A DNA stretch of 48,281 nt from Flavobacteriaceae bacterium (GTDB lineage: Bacteria; Bacteroidota; Bacteroidia; Flavobacteriales; Flavobacteriaceae), in assembly GCA_020346245.1 (NCBI GenBank), contig CP070778.1:1149353-1197633 (forward strand), in the 5' to 3' direction. The position numbers and the translations under genes were made by a program. Shown in pieces: positions 25,878 to 35,052 of the stretch; the first letter of the stretch is position 1, and each line of letters opens with the position of its first letter. The notes under the pieces are model-generated. The model saw only the letters and a program-made list of their open reading frames with translations. It was not told the DNA's origin and ran no database searches.

Positions 25878-28091
25878 TTAGTCTCTTCTGGGTTTACGAT
25901 CTCTATTCCTGTCGTTTCTTCCGCGGTTACGATCCTTATTTTCTCTTGGGGGTCTTTCCTTAAAACCTTCAGGTTTAGCCAATAGAGCTTTACGAGATAC
26001 TTTTTCCTTTCTGGTTCGTGAATCTATTCCGAAATATTTAACATCAAATACATCACCCATGTTAACTACATCGGATACTTTTTCAGTTCGCTCCCAGGCA
26101 AGTTCAGAAACATGGAGAAGAACTTCATTTCCTGGTGCTTCAACATATTCTACAACAGCCCCGAAATCGAGCATCTTAATCACTTTTACTTCATAAACAC
26201 TACCCACTTCCGGTTTAAATGTTATAGAGTCTATTTTAGCAAGTACAGCATCTATTCCTCCCTGATCTGTTCCCAGGATTTCCACCAGTCCTTCTTCAGT
26301 GACCGGATCTTCATTGATAACAATAGTAGTACCAGTCGTTTTTTGAAGCTCCTGAATTACTTTTCCACCAGGACCAATTAATGCCCCGATGTAATCTCCA
26401 GGAATCGTAGCGGTTACCATTTTTGGTGCATGTGCCTTAACATCTTCATTTGGTTGTGCAATTGTACTGGTCAATTTTTCAAGAATATGAAGTCTTCCTT
26501 CTCTTGCCTGCATTAACGCCTTAACCAGAATTTCGTAGGATAAGCCTTTAACTTTGATATCCATCTGACAAGCGGTGATACCATCTGCGGTTCCTGTAAC
26601 TTTAAAATCCATATCTCCCAGATGATCTTCATCACCCAAAATATCAGATAATACGGCATATTTGCCTGTTTCTGTATCCGTTATTAAACCCATTGCAATT
26701 CCTGAAACAGGTTTGGTAAGTTGTACCCCTGCATCCATAAGTGCCATGGTACCCGAACAAACAGTTGCCATAGATGAAGAACCATTACTTTCCAATACTT
26801 CGGAAACAACCCGAACAGTATAAGGACAATCTTCAGGAATCATTCCTTTTAATGCCCTTTGGGCTAAATTTCCATGGCCAATTTCTCTACGTGAAGTTCC
26901 CCTGATCGGTCTTGCTTCTCCAGTGGAGAAAGGCGGGAAGTTGTAATGTAAATAAAATGTTTCTTCACCTTCAAATGAGGGCATATCAATTTGATTGGCC
27001 TCCCGTGAAGTACCCAGCGTAACTGTTGCCAATGCCTGGGTTTCTCCTCTCGTAAAAATTGCAGAACCATGGGTTGAAGGTAAATAATCCACCTCGCACC
27101 AGATAGGTCTTATCTCATCTGTCTTTCTGCCGTCTAATCTTAAACCTTCATTTAAGGTAAGGTCTCTGACAGCAGCTTTTTCAGCTTTGTAGTAATATTT
27201 ACTGATTAAATCCCCTATCTCTTCCAGTTCTTCATCGGAATGTGAGGCTTTAATTTCTTCTTTAATTTCTGCAAATGATGCACTGCGTTCGTGTTTGGAA
27301 GAACCAGCCTTAGCTACTTTATAAACTTTATCATAGGCCAGGTCATGAATCTTTTTCATAAGTGCTTCGTCCTCAACTTCCGTCTCGTATTCACGTACTT
27401 CTTTCTGTCCGAAGGCCTTGGCTAATTTAATCTGCGCAGCACATTGTACTTTGACAGCTTCGTGTGCAAATTTGATCGCTTCAACCATTTCTTCTTCAGA
27501 AATTTCGCCCATTTCACCTTCTACCATCATGACCGAGTCTTCAGATGCCCCGATTACCATATCAATGTCAGATTCAAGTAATTGTGCCCTGGTTGGATTA
27601 ATGACGAATTCGCCATTCACCCTTCCAACCCGAACTTCCGAAATTGCACATTCAAAAGGGAAGTCCGAAAGTTGAATTGCAGCAGATGCGGCGAGACCTG
27701 CCATTGCATCTGGCATAACATTATCATCATGAGACATCAGCTGAATCATTACCTGGGTTTCAGAATGGTAGTCCTTTGGGAAAAGTGGTCTTAATACGCG
27801 ATCTACCAATCGCATTGTCAATACTTCTCCGTCACTTGGTCTGGCTTCTCTTTTGAAAAAACCTCCTGGATAACGTCCAGAAGCTGCAAATTTTTCCCTG
27901 TAATCTACGGTTAAAGGAAGAAAATCTACATCACTTTGTTTGTAATTGGAAACTACTGTACATAATAACATACAGTTCCCTGATTGTACAACAACAGAAC
28001 CATGGGCCTGTTTTGCAAGTTTTCCGGTTTCGATAGAAATCTCTCTACCATCACCGAGGTCAATGACCTCTTTAAATGTTTTTGGAATCAT
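25878..28091 (-). CDS. pnp: Polynucleotide phosphorylase
   Basis: Trimeric 3'-5' phosphorolytic exoribonuclease of RNA decay. It has 737 residues. Two RNase PH-like cores are present: the first with [18 protein letters not shown], the second with [23 protein letters not shown] and, near 490-510, the active-site segment [19 protein letters not shown] domain ([11 protein letters not shown] near 585) and an S1 domain ([20 protein letters not shown] near 625-690) follow, then a basic Arg/Asp/Asn-rich tail. rpsO lies upstream on the same strand, the widespread rpsO-pnp order, with a terminator-like hairpin between the two. Confidence 0.98.
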   Translation of the reverse strand: MIPKTFKEVIDLGDGREISIETGKLAKQAHGSVVVQSGNCMLLCTVVSNYKQSDVDFLPLTVDYREKFAASGRYPGGFFKREARPSDGEVLTMRLVDRVLRPLFPKDYHSETQVMIQLMSHDDNVMPDAMAGLAASAAIQLSDFPFECAISEVRVGRVNGEFVINPTRAQLLESDIDMVIGASEDSVMMVEGEMGEISEEEMVEAIKFAHEAVKVQCAAQIKLAKAFGQKEVREYETEVEDEALMKKIHDLAYDKVYKVAKAGSSKHERSASFAEIKEEIKASHSDEELEEIGDLISKYYYKAEKAAVRDLTLNEGLRLDGRKTDEIRPIWCEVDYLPSTHGSAIFTRGETQALATVTLGTSREANQIDMPSFEGEETFYLHYNFPPFSTGEARPIRGTSRREIGHGNLAQRALKGMIPEDCPYTVRVVSEVLESNGSSSMATVCSGTMALMDAGVQLTKPVSGIAMGLITDTETGKYAVLSDILGDEDHLGDMDFKVTGTADGITACQMDIKVKGLSYEILVKALMQAREGRLHILEKLTSTIAQPNEDVKAHAPKMVTATIPGDYIGALIGPGGKVIQELQKTTGTTIVINEDPVTEEGLVEILGTDQGGIDAVLAKIDSITFKPEVGSVYEVKVIKMLDFGAVVEYVEAPGNEVLLHVSELAWERTEKVSDVVNMGDVFDVKYFGIDSRTRKEKVSRKALLAKPEGFKERPPRENKDRNRGRNDRNRDRKPRRD

Positions 28092-28242
28092 AAATTTTAA
28101 TTAGAACCTGACTGTCTATCAGGCTGTTAAACAATGGTCAATCGTCTTACAAAGACGGTCTGAGTTGTGTTGTTGTGTTGTCGACCAATGAAAAACTATG
28201 TGTAAGCTTTTTGTGTTGGCCCTAAATTACAGGGCTTTTGTT

Positions 28243-28268
28243 AAAAAAGGGGAAGCAATGCCTCCCCC
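28243..28268 (-). terminator. Terminator or attenuator between rpsO and pnp
   Basis: In the minus-strand transcript GGGGAGGC pairs with GCTTCCCC (28249-28256 with 28260-28267, one G-U), loop of three, then TTTTTT. It lies directly after the rpsO stop. Read-through would feed pnp. Confidence 0.7.
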
Positions 28269-28273
28269 CGATA

Positions 28274-28543
28274 TTATTTTCTTATGTTTAATTCTTTTAT
28301 TAGGGTACGGTACTTTTCTATGTCCTTTTTCTTCAAATAATCCAGCAAACTTCTTCTTTTACCAACGAGTCTTACCAGTGATCTTTCCGTATTGTAATCC
28401 TTTTGGTTATTTTTTAAATGTCCTGTTAAATGATTAATCCGATGCGTGAACAATGCAATCTGACCTTCAGTGGAGCCGGTATTACCTTCCGAACCTCCAT
28501 GTTTTTTAAAGATTTCAGCTTTAACTTCTTTTGTTAAATACAT
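28274..28543 (-). CDS. rpsO: 30S ribosomal protein S15
   Basis: Small-subunit protein that binds the central domain of 16S rRNA. It has 89 residues, the standard size. The helices are clear: EIFKKHGGSEGNTGSTEGQI, ALFTHRINHLTGHLKNNQKD, and SLVRLVGKRRSLLDYLKKKD, with the conserved 16S contacts in the H-L-K and R-R-L segments. The ATG at 28543 is close after a strong TATCTTTG promoter element. Downstream comes a hairpin and then pnp. In other bacteria S15 represses its own messenger; I see no proof of this here, but the 50-base leader could allow it. Confidence 0.98.
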   Translation of the reverse strand: MYLTKEVKAEIFKKHGGSEGNTGSTEGQIALFTHRINHLTGHLKNNQKDYNTERSLVRLVGKRRSLLDYLKKKDIEKYRTLIKELNIRK

Positions 28544-28596
28544 TCCAATATTATTTTAAATGATTTTTATGTATCTGATTGATTTTCAATCGAGCG

Positions 28597-28627
28597 CAAA
28601 GATAGTAATAAATTTAAATAATGCAGA
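28597..28627 (-). promoter_or_regulatory. Promoter of rpsO(-pnp)
   Basis: On the minus strand TCTG (28627-28624), a spacer of exactly 19 bases, then TATCTTTG (28604-28597). The downstream box is a perfect TAnnTTTG; the upstream box matches TTTG at three of four bases. Confidence 0.6.
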
Positions 28628-28709
28628 TGTCATTCAATTTTTTTGATCTCAAATTAAACCTTTATGAATAACCAGGGTCCAAGGTTTGTAATATTAAAAA
28701 AATGATAGT

Positions 28710-29576
28710 ATGAAAAATTGTTTAAAAAAATGGAATTTAGCGGGATTATTGCTTTTAGCAATGGTATTTAATTTTTCCTGTAACAAAGAAGAATCTACGG
28801 GAATAATTGAAACCGGTGAAACAGAAAATTTTAAAGTAGCGCAGCTACAGGCAAGTGATGAATCTGAATTAATTTCTGAGGAAATCATTAACATTGGAGA
28901 GGATGTTTACGCCACGGATGAAATCCAGGCTACATCCAGGGGTTCTTACAATTCAGATTATTTACCAGATTGTGTGACAATTACTACTGTGGTGACTAGT
29001 ACCAGTAAAGAAAAAACTATTGATTTTGGTGAGGGTTGTGAATTACCCAATGGGAATTCATTAAGTGGTAAAATTATACTGAGCTATCTTAAAGACATGG
29101 ATGTGCCCATGAATACGCTTAGCTTTACCCTTGAGGATTTTACATTTAACGCGGTTTTTGTTGAGGGGAGTGCTTCAGTACAACGCATGCGCTCTAATGA
29201 CAATGGAAATCCACAATCAGATGCTGTTGCTAATTTTGCAGGAGAATGGCCCGATGGCACTACAGCCAGTTTTACTGGGAATAGAACCAGAGAATGGGTT
29301 GAAGGTTTTGGAAGTGGATTCTGGGGTGATAACGTTTTTCTTATCTCCGGCAAAGGTACTTACACGGGTAAATTGGACAATGTTTTTATTAAGGAAACAA
29401 TAAGTCCACTAAGAAGAGAATTATCTTGTAGATTCATTGTGAGTGGGGTACTTGAAATTTCAAAAAATGATACAACTGTGAGCCTCGATTTTGGAGATGG
29501 TAGTTGCGATTCCAAAGGAATTCTTACTTATCCTGACGGCGAGAATAAGGAAATATTTTTGAGGAGGTTTAAATAA
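28710..29576 (+). CDS. Lipoprotein of unknown function
   Basis: A 288-residue protein I do not recognise. It begins with a basic stretch and a hydrophobic helix, with a lipobox-like NFSC at Cys24, so it is probably an outer- or inner-membrane lipoprotein facing the periplasm. Residues 25-75 are acidic and low in structure; from about 90 on the sequence alternates like beta strands, with two pairs of cysteines (near CVTI/GCEL and SCRF/SCDS) that could form disulfides. A repeated theme (TIDFGEGCELPNG...GKI and SLDFGDGSCDSKGILTYPDG) suggests two related beta modules. It stands alone between divergent rpsO and convergent accD and has its own terminator. Confidence 0.8.
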   Translation: MKNCLKKWNLAGLLLLAMVFNFSCNKEESTGIIETGETENFKVAQLQASDESELISEEIINIGEDVYATDEIQATSRGSYNSDYLPDCVTITTVVTSTSKEKTIDFGEGCELPNGNSLSGKIILSYLKDMDVPMNTLSFTLEDFTFNAVFVEGSASVQRMRSNDNGNPQSDAVANFAGEWPDGTTASFTGNRTREWVEGFGSGFWGDNVFLISGKGTYTGKLDNVFIKETISPLRRELSCRFIVSGVLEISKNDTTVSLDFGDGSCDSKGILTYPDGENKEIFLRRFK

Positions 29577-29602
29577 TAAAAACCTGTAAATAATTTATTA
29601 AT

Positions 29603-29637
29603 AACCCTGAATTTTCATGTTCGGGGTTTTTTATTTT
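29603..29637 (+). terminator. Terminator of the lipoprotein gene, overlapping the accD stop
   Basis: AACCCTGAA (29603-29611) pairs with TTCGGGGTT (29620-29628) with one U-G pair in the + transcript, 8-base loop, then TTTTTTATTTT. On the minus strand the same position is a C-A mismatch, so it mainly serves the + strand. Its T run overlaps the end of accD. Confidence 0.75.
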
Positions 29638-30491
29638 CTAACGGGCAGATTTTGAATAAGATCTATATACAGATTAATATTCTTTTTAAGGTCCCTTCTG
29701 TGGGAAATAAAATCTAAAAAGCCATTCTCCATAACGAATTCGGACGTTTGAAATCCTTTTGGAAGATCTTTACCGGTTGCCTCTTTAACAACTCTTGGCC
29801 CGGCAAAACCAATCAACGCGCCAGGTTCAGAAATATTAATGTCTCCCAGCATGGCATATGATGCGGTTGTGCCTCCTGTGGTAGGATCCGTGCATAAAGA
29901 AATATATGGAATTTTAGCTTCAGCAAGTTGTGCTAACTTTGCCGAGGTTTTAGCCAGTTGCATTAATGACAAAGCTGCTTCCATCATTCTGGCTCCACCA
30001 GATTTAGATATCATTACGAAGGGGATTTCCTTTTTGATGGAATAATCAATTCCGCGTGCAATTTTTTCACCTACCACACTACCCATTGAGCCCCCAATAA
30101 AACTAAAATCCATACAGCATACAACAAGATCCTTGCCAAAAGATTTACCAACTGCTGTTCTTACTGCGTCCTTTAAGCCAGTCTTTTTTTGTGCAGCCTT
30201 TAATCTATCGGAATATTTCTTGGTATCCTCAAATTTTAAGGGATCTTTAGAACTTAACTTCGGATCCAATTCCTGAAATTTGTTATCGTCAAAAAGAATT
30301 TCGAAATATTCTTTGCTTCCGATTCTTACGTGATAATCATCTTCAGGACTAACATAAAAATTTTTGGCTAACTCTTCAGACTCAACAATTTTTCCTGTGG
30401 GAGATTTATACCATAAGCCTTTAGGCGTATCTTTTTTCTGCTCAGTTGCAGTTTGTATACCTTTTTCTGTTCTTTTGAACCAAGCCGTCAT
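29631..30491 (-). CDS. accD: Acetyl-CoA carboxylase carboxyltransferase beta subunit, zinc cysteines lost
   Basis: Beta half of the carboxyltransferase that makes malonyl-CoA for fatty acid synthesis. It has 286 residues. The crotonase-like core is clear: [53 protein letters not shown] and GFAGPRVV. The N-terminal zinc ribbon of most AccD proteins is changed: where others have CPxC and CPxC, this one has SPTGK (from residue 30) and SPED (48-51), so all four zinc ligands are missing while the surrounding fold pattern remains. I believe this is common in flavobacteria. fbaA lies 28 bases upstream on the same strand and probably shares the transcript. Confidence 0.96.
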   Translation of the reverse strand: MTAWFKRTEKGIQTATEQKKDTPKGLWYKSPTGKIVESEELAKNFYVSPEDDYHVRIGSKEYFEILFDDNKFQELDPKLSSKDPLKFEDTKKYSDRLKAAQKKTGLKDAVRTAVGKSFGKDLVVCCMDFSFIGGSMGSVVGEKIARGIDYSIKKEIPFVMISKSGGARMMEAALSLMQLAKTSAKLAQLAEAKIPYISLCTDPTTGGTTASYAMLGDINISEPGALIGFAGPRVVKEATGKDLPKGFQTSEFVMENGFLDFISHRRDLKKNINLYIDLIQNLPVRK

Positions 30492-30519
30492 TGGAATAAT
30501 ATTTAATTCTGAATGTTAC

Positions 30520-31587
30520 CTACAAGGTATTAATATTGTTTAGATCTTCAAAAGCTTTTTTTAATCTCTCAACAAAGGTCTTTTCTCCTTCTCGCAGCCA
30601 AACTCTTGGATCGTAATGTTTTTTGTTTGGTTGATCAGCCCCATCGGGATTTCCGATCTGTGATTGTAAGTAAGCTGATTTGCCTTGTATGTAATCCCTA
30701 ACACCTTCCATAAACGCATATTGCAAATCTGTATCAATATTCATCTTTATAACTCCATATCCAATAGCTTCACGGATTTCCTCAACAGTTGAGCCGGAGC
30801 CGCCATGGAATACGAAATCTATATGATTATGTTCAACGCCGTATTTCTTTGTTATGTATTCCTGGGAATTCTTTAGAATTTTTGGAGTTAACTTTACATT
30901 TCCCGGTTTGTATACGCCATGGACGTTTCCAAAAGCAGCAGCTATGGTGAATCTTGGACTTATTTTGGATAATTCCTCATAGGCATAAGCCACTTCTTCA
31001 GGCTGGGTGTATAATTTTGAGTCATCAACATCTGTATTATCCACGCCATCTTCCTCACCTCCGGTAATTCCTAATTCAATTTCCAGAGTCATATCCATTT
31101 TGCTCATCCTTTCAAGATAATCTTTGCAAATGGCAATGTTTTCCTCTATAGGTTCTTCGGAAAGATCAATCATATGCGAACTGTAGAGTGATTTTCCTGT
31201 TTCCGCAAAATGCTTTTCACTTGCATCCAGAAGACCATCAATCCATGGCAATAACTTTTTAGCACAATGATCTGTATGTAAAATTACTGTAGCACCATAA
31301 GCCTCAGCTAACTGATGTATATGTTTTGCACCGGCAACAGCTCCCTGTATTGCAGCTTGTTGCCCCTCATTAGACAAGCCTTTTCCTGCATTAAACTGTG
31401 CTCCACCATTGGAAAATTGAATAATAACCGGAGAATTCAAAGCTGCAGCGGTTTCCAAGACTCCATTAATGGTATCTGAACCTATAACGTTAACTGCGGG
31501 CAGGGCAAATCCCTTTTCCTTTGCGTAATTAAAAATATGTTGAACTTGGTCACCTGTAGCAACACCTGGTTTTATTGAATGCGACAT
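30520..31587 (-). CDS. fbaA: Class II fructose-bisphosphate aldolase
   Basis: Zinc-dependent glycolytic enzyme that cleaves fructose 1,6-bisphosphate to two triose phosphates. It has 355 residues, the size of the class IIA form. The motif VILHTDHCAK (101-110) carries the catalytic Asp106 and metal ligand His107; ELGITGGEEDGVD is the class II segment with a metal-site Glu; FGNVHGVYKPGNVKL and VFHGGSGS supply further metal and phosphate contacts. The ATG at 31587 is the clear start. A promoter element TACATTTG lies 35 bases upstream, and accD follows after 28 bases. Confidence 0.97.
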   Translation of the reverse strand: MSHSIKPGVATGDQVQHIFNYAKEKGFALPAVNVIGSDTINGVLETAAALNSPVIIQFSNGGAQFNAGKGLSNEGQQAAIQGAVAGAKHIHQLAEAYGATVILHTDHCAKKLLPWIDGLLDASEKHFAETGKSLYSSHMIDLSEEPIEENIAICKDYLERMSKMDMTLEIELGITGGEEDGVDNTDVDDSKLYTQPEEVAYAYEELSKISPRFTIAAAFGNVHGVYKPGNVKLTPKILKNSQEYITKKYGVEHNHIDFVFHGGSGSTVEEIREAIGYGVIKMNIDTDLQYAFMEGVRDYIQGKSAYLQSQIGNPDGADQPNKKHYDPRVWLREGEKTFVERLKKAFEDLNNINTL

Positions 31588-31622
31588 AATTTTATGGTCT
31601 GTTAGTTTTTTATGAGTTGTGG

Positions 31623-31653
31623 CAAATGTAGTAAAATAATTAAAGGTCTAAAA
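31623..31653 (-). promoter_or_regulatory. Promoter of fbaA(-accD)
   Basis: Minus strand: TTTT (31653-31650), 19-base spacer, TACATTTG (31630-31623). The downstream box is a perfect TAnnTTTG; the upstream box, at three of four bases, lies in the end of tamL. Confidence 0.45.
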
Positions 31654-34233
31654 AGGATAGTTTATACCAATCTGGAATACTGCGTTTCTGAAATTATATT
31701 GACTAAACCATCTTTCACTGGCCAAGAGTGCGGGGTTATAGGTTTTAAAGCCCATATCGAGTCGGAATACGAAATAAGTAAAGTCATATCTAAGCCCCAT
31801 ACCGGTGCCAAGGGCTATTTCAGAAAGGGATTCAAACCCTTCAAACACGGCCGCAGGAGCCTCTACATTATCCCAGACATTCCAAATATTACCTGCATCT
31901 GCAAAAACAGCACCCTTTAAATTCCCAAAAACAGGAAACCTATACTCCAGATTAAGTGCTATTTTCATGTTAGCTTCATTAAAATCATTAATATTATCCG
32001 TTGAACCAGGTCCGAGGGAATAGGGAAACCAAGCTCTGTTATCATTCGAACCACCACCAAAATAACTACGAACAAAGGGTACACTATTAGAATTTCCATA
32101 TGGGATGGCTATGCCAAAAAAGCTTCTAAAGGCAAGTACGTTCGATCTGGATAGATCCCAATGCTTAATATAATCAAATTCCGTTTTGATATATTGAGAA
32201 AAAGGCACACCAAAGACAGTTCGATCTCCATTATCATTTTTGTCAAATTCTATGACATTGGAAATAGCTGACAACAATGCTCCTGCACTCTCTATTTTAA
32301 ATCGGAACGAATAAAAACTGTTGTCATTTATACCGGATCTATTGGTCTTATTAAATGTATAGTTACTTGCAAAAATCAGGTTGTTTTCCGTTAATCTAAT
32401 TCTTCGCTCCTCTATACTGGCTACATCTTCAAAATCTTCAGGAGTTGAAGGAACTTCAACATTCAAAATAGCATTGGTAAAACCCGTGGTGCCTTCAGGG
32501 ATTATTAGTTCTGGCCCGTCCGGACCTTCAGGCATAACGTAAAAATCTTCTAGAGCAGGGTCATCTGCATAATCCACAGCAATATCATTTAACCTATTAT
32601 AGGTGCTTTGATAAACATTATAAAAACGATCAGGATTAAGGTTATTTACAAATTGAATGTTTAATAATTCTACGCTGTTTTTATTAAAAGTATTCGTAGC
32701 CCAGTTATATCCTAATATTGTATTAAAGGTCTGTTTGTCTAAACCAATATTTTTTTGAAAACTTGTACCGATCGAAACTCTGGATTGTGGGAGTTTATAG
32801 GACGGAATTATTTTTTTCCAGTTAAAAAATGGAAACCAGATTCTTGGGAATGTTATTCCGACATCTGCTCCGATTTCAGAAAAGAAATTCTCCGTTGAAG
32901 TTTCATCGCTTAACAAGCCAAAAGTACCTCCCAGAGATAGGCTAAGTGTTTCAGCACCACGGAAAATATTACGTGAGATCAGGGCTGTACTAAAACCGAT
33001 GCCCAATGATCTAATATTAGAGTGTGTAATATCAAAATCAATGGCCCATGAAAATTTGGGCCTGGTTGCTAAAAAAATGTCTGTTGCTAGTTTTGATTGG
33101 GTACTATCCTCTGTAAAAAGTATGTTAGGATACTTAAAAGTATTTAAATTGGTAATTCGCCTGTAAGTACGAATTTTATCAATGTCTCTGTACAGGCTGT
33201 CTTTTTCCAGGAAAATAGCATCGGCTAACGCCTTGGGCTTATAACGGAGTTTATCTTTATAATAAATGGTATAATTCTCGTATTCTACAGATTTTAAAGT
33301 AGAGATATCTCCATTGAAACTATAATCAGGATAAATATTGATCTTGTCTAAACGAAATACTTTATATTCCGAAGTAGTTATGCTGGTATCACCACGCTTT
33401 CTAAGGTTGCCAATGTTTAGTTTGACATTCATTTTTTGATCGTCGTTCACCCTTGCGGTATCTCTCAGAATATCATAGGCAATAGAACTCTCCTGGAAAT
33501 TATAGACTCCGGTATTTCTAAAAAGCTCTGAAAGCCTTTTTCTTTCATTATTAAAATCTACAAGATCAAACTGTTTGCTATTTTCAATAAAGGATTTATC
33601 CTCATTTAGTTGATAGATAGAATCAATTGCCTCAGAGCTTATATTTCTGGTAATAGAATCGACAATAAATGGTTTTCCGAGTGCAATCGTATAATTTATT
33701 TCAGCCCGTTTCTTTTTTTTCGTACTATCTATTTCATAAGAAGTGCTATTATTAAAATATCCCTTACTTCCATAATAGACACTCAAACGTTCCAATGATT
33801 TCTTAGTTTGCACAGTATCAATAATGGAAGGAGGCTCTCCAACCTTTTTAAGCCAATCGCTATATCCTTTTACCAAAAAGGATTCCCCAAGCCTATTAAC
33901 CTGCTTTTGTGATAGTGTATTTACAAGTCTTTGTTCCCTTTTTGGTTTTTTGTAAAGCCAGGCCTGGAATGAGGAATCCGGATCTTTTTTTGCCAAATTA
34001 TAAAGGTTAAGCCTTAAAGGATAGCCTAGTAAGGAACTGTTGGGTTCCTGTAGAACAAGACTCCGAATATCTTCACTCTTTATTTTTTCGCTATTTACGT
34101 AGATGTTGTTTTTTGTTAGCAAAAGTTCGTCATCTTCTACCCTTCTTAGAGTATTACAGGAAGTGAATGCAACAATAAACAAGAATAAACCTATTTTTGC
34201 AATATTCTTTTCGTAACTCCGAAGGGTCTTCAT
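31648..34233 (-). CDS. tamL: TamL-type BamA-family outer membrane lipoprotein
   Basis: An 861-residue outer membrane protein of the Omp85 (BamA/TamA) superfamily. The start at 34233 gives a signal peptide with lipobox FTSC, Cys26, followed by NTLRRVEDDELLL, the typical beginning of TamL, the lipid-anchored TamA relative of Bacteroidetes. Residues about 35-370 look like POTRA-type repeats; the C-terminal half is a beta-barrel rich in alternating strands and ends in INYPF with a terminal Phe, as expected for an outer-membrane barrel. Signature segments SYFGGGSNDNRAW and RFPVFGNLKGAVFADAGNIWN fit the family. A TTG 14 codons upstream is not used. It is divergent from the rRNA methyltransferase gene with only 24 bases between starts. 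Confidence 0.92.
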   Translation of the reverse strand: MKTLRSYEKNIAKIGLFLFIVAFTSCNTLRRVEDDELLLTKNNIYVNSEKIKSEDIRSLVLQEPNSSLLGYPLRLNLYNLAKKDPDSSFQAWLYKKPKREQRLVNTLSQKQVNRLGESFLVKGYSDWLKKVGEPPSIIDTVQTKKSLERLSVYYGSKGYFNNSTSYEIDSTKKKKRAEINYTIALGKPFIVDSITRNISSEAIDSIYQLNEDKSFIENSKQFDLVDFNNERKRLSELFRNTGVYNFQESSIAYDILRDTARVNDDQKMNVKLNIGNLRKRGDTSITTSEYKVFRLDKINIYPDYSFNGDISTLKSVEYENYTIYYKDKLRYKPKALADAIFLEKDSLYRDIDKIRTYRRITNLNTFKYPNILFTEDSTQSKLATDIFLATRPKFSWAIDFDITHSNIRSLGIGFSTALISRNIFRGAETLSLSLGGTFGLLSDETSTENFFSEIGADVGITFPRIWFPFFNWKKIIPSYKLPQSRVSIGTSFQKNIGLDKQTFNTILGYNWATNTFNKNSVELLNIQFVNNLNPDRFYNVYQSTYNRLNDIAVDYADDPALEDFYVMPEGPDGPELIIPEGTTGFTNAILNVEVPSTPEDFEDVASIEERRIRLTENNLIFASNYTFNKTNRSGINDNSFYSFRFKIESAGALLSAISNVIEFDKNDNGDRTVFGVPFSQYIKTEFDYIKHWDLSRSNVLAFRSFFGIAIPYGNSNSVPFVRSYFGGGSNDNRAWFPYSLGPGSTDNINDFNEANMKIALNLEYRFPVFGNLKGAVFADAGNIWNVWDNVEAPAAVFEGFESLSEIALGTGMGLRYDFTYFVFRLDMGFKTYNPALLASERWFSQYNFRNAVFQIGINYPF

Positions 34234-34239
34234 AGAAGC

Positions 34240-34270
34240 CAAAAATACATTATTTGAATGGTTGTTAAAA
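34240..34270 (-). promoter_or_regulatory. Possible promoter of tamL
   Basis: Minus strand: TTTT (34270-34267), 19-base spacer, TATTTTTG (34247-34240), a perfect downstream box. It would start transcription at about the tamL ATG, giving a leaderless or nearly leaderless messenger, and it overlaps the first codons of the divergent gene. Confidence 0.3.
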
Positions 34271-34992
34271 GTCAATTAAAATTTATAAAAAGCTTATATC
34301 AAAAAAAGTACCGAATTCAAAATGGTCTTTTTATAGCAGAAGGTATGAAGGTCGTTTCAGAGCTTATGAATTCTAAAATTGCAGTTCATAGTATCTATAG
34401 TACTGATCCCCAATTCAAGGTAAAAGACAGAGTAGAAGTTCACTTTATTTCAGAAAAGGATCTTTCGAGATTAAGTTTTCAAAAAAACCCCAACAAAGTA
34501 TTGGGGATTTTTGAGATTCCCGAAGCCCAGGAGGTTAATTTTTCAGATTGGGTTGTGGTTTTAGATGCTATTCAGGATCCAGGAAATTTGGGAACTATAA
34601 TTAGGCTGTGCGATTGGTTTGGAATAGCTCATTTGATATGTTCTCCGGATACAGTAGATTGTTATAATCCCAAGGTCCTGCAAGCTACCATGGGGTCTAT
34701 TGCCCGGGTAAATATCGTCTATACCGATATTACTGATTTGCTTGAAGAAAACGAAAATGTTGCGTTTGGCACATATATGGAAGGTAATTCCGTGTATTCT
34801 GTAGATCTTCCTGAAAATGGGCTATTAATATTAGGGAACGAAGGTAAAGGCATATCTGAGGAAGTGGGCCTTAAGATAAATGCTAAAAACCGACTTAGTA
34901 TTCCTCAATATGGGAGAAAAACTACTGAAAGCCTCAATGTTGCAACGGCCACAGCCATTTTTCTAAGTGAAATTAGAAGAGGCAAAACTTAA
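34258..34992 (+). CDS. SpoU/TrmH-family RNA 2'-O-methyltransferase
   Basis: A 244-residue SPOUT-class methyltransferase that should methylate a ribose in rRNA or tRNA using S-adenosylmethionine. An N-terminal RNA-binding part (1-90) with FIAEGMKVVSELM precedes the knot domain. The three SpoU motifs are present: motif 1 DPGNLGTIIR (107-116), motif 2 LILGNEGKGIS, and motif 3 IPQYGRKTTESLNVATATAI. The exact target base cannot be told from sequence; RlmB-like and TrmH-like are both possible. It starts with an ATG 24 bases from the divergent tamL start. Confidence 0.94.
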   Translation: MVVKSQLKFIKSLYQKKYRIQNGLFIAEGMKVVSELMNSKIAVHSIYSTDPQFKVKDRVEVHFISEKDLSRLSFQKNPNKVLGIFEIPEAQEVNFSDWVVVLDAIQDPGNLGTIIRLCDWFGIAHLICSPDTVDCYNPKVLQATMGSIARVNIVYTDITDLLEENENVAFGTYMEGNSVYSVDLPENGLLILGNEGKGISEEVGLKINAKNRLSIPQYGRKTTESLNVATATAIFLSEIRRGKT

Positions 34993-35052
34993 ACGAATTA
35001 AATACCTAAGTTTTGGGGCAGAAAAAGTCAAATTCTTTTAAAGTGCATCGGC

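Noticed and set aside
34234..34275. Upstream TTG start for tamL
   Set aside because: It would run into the divergent methyltransferase gene and spoil the lipoprotein signal that starts at 34233.
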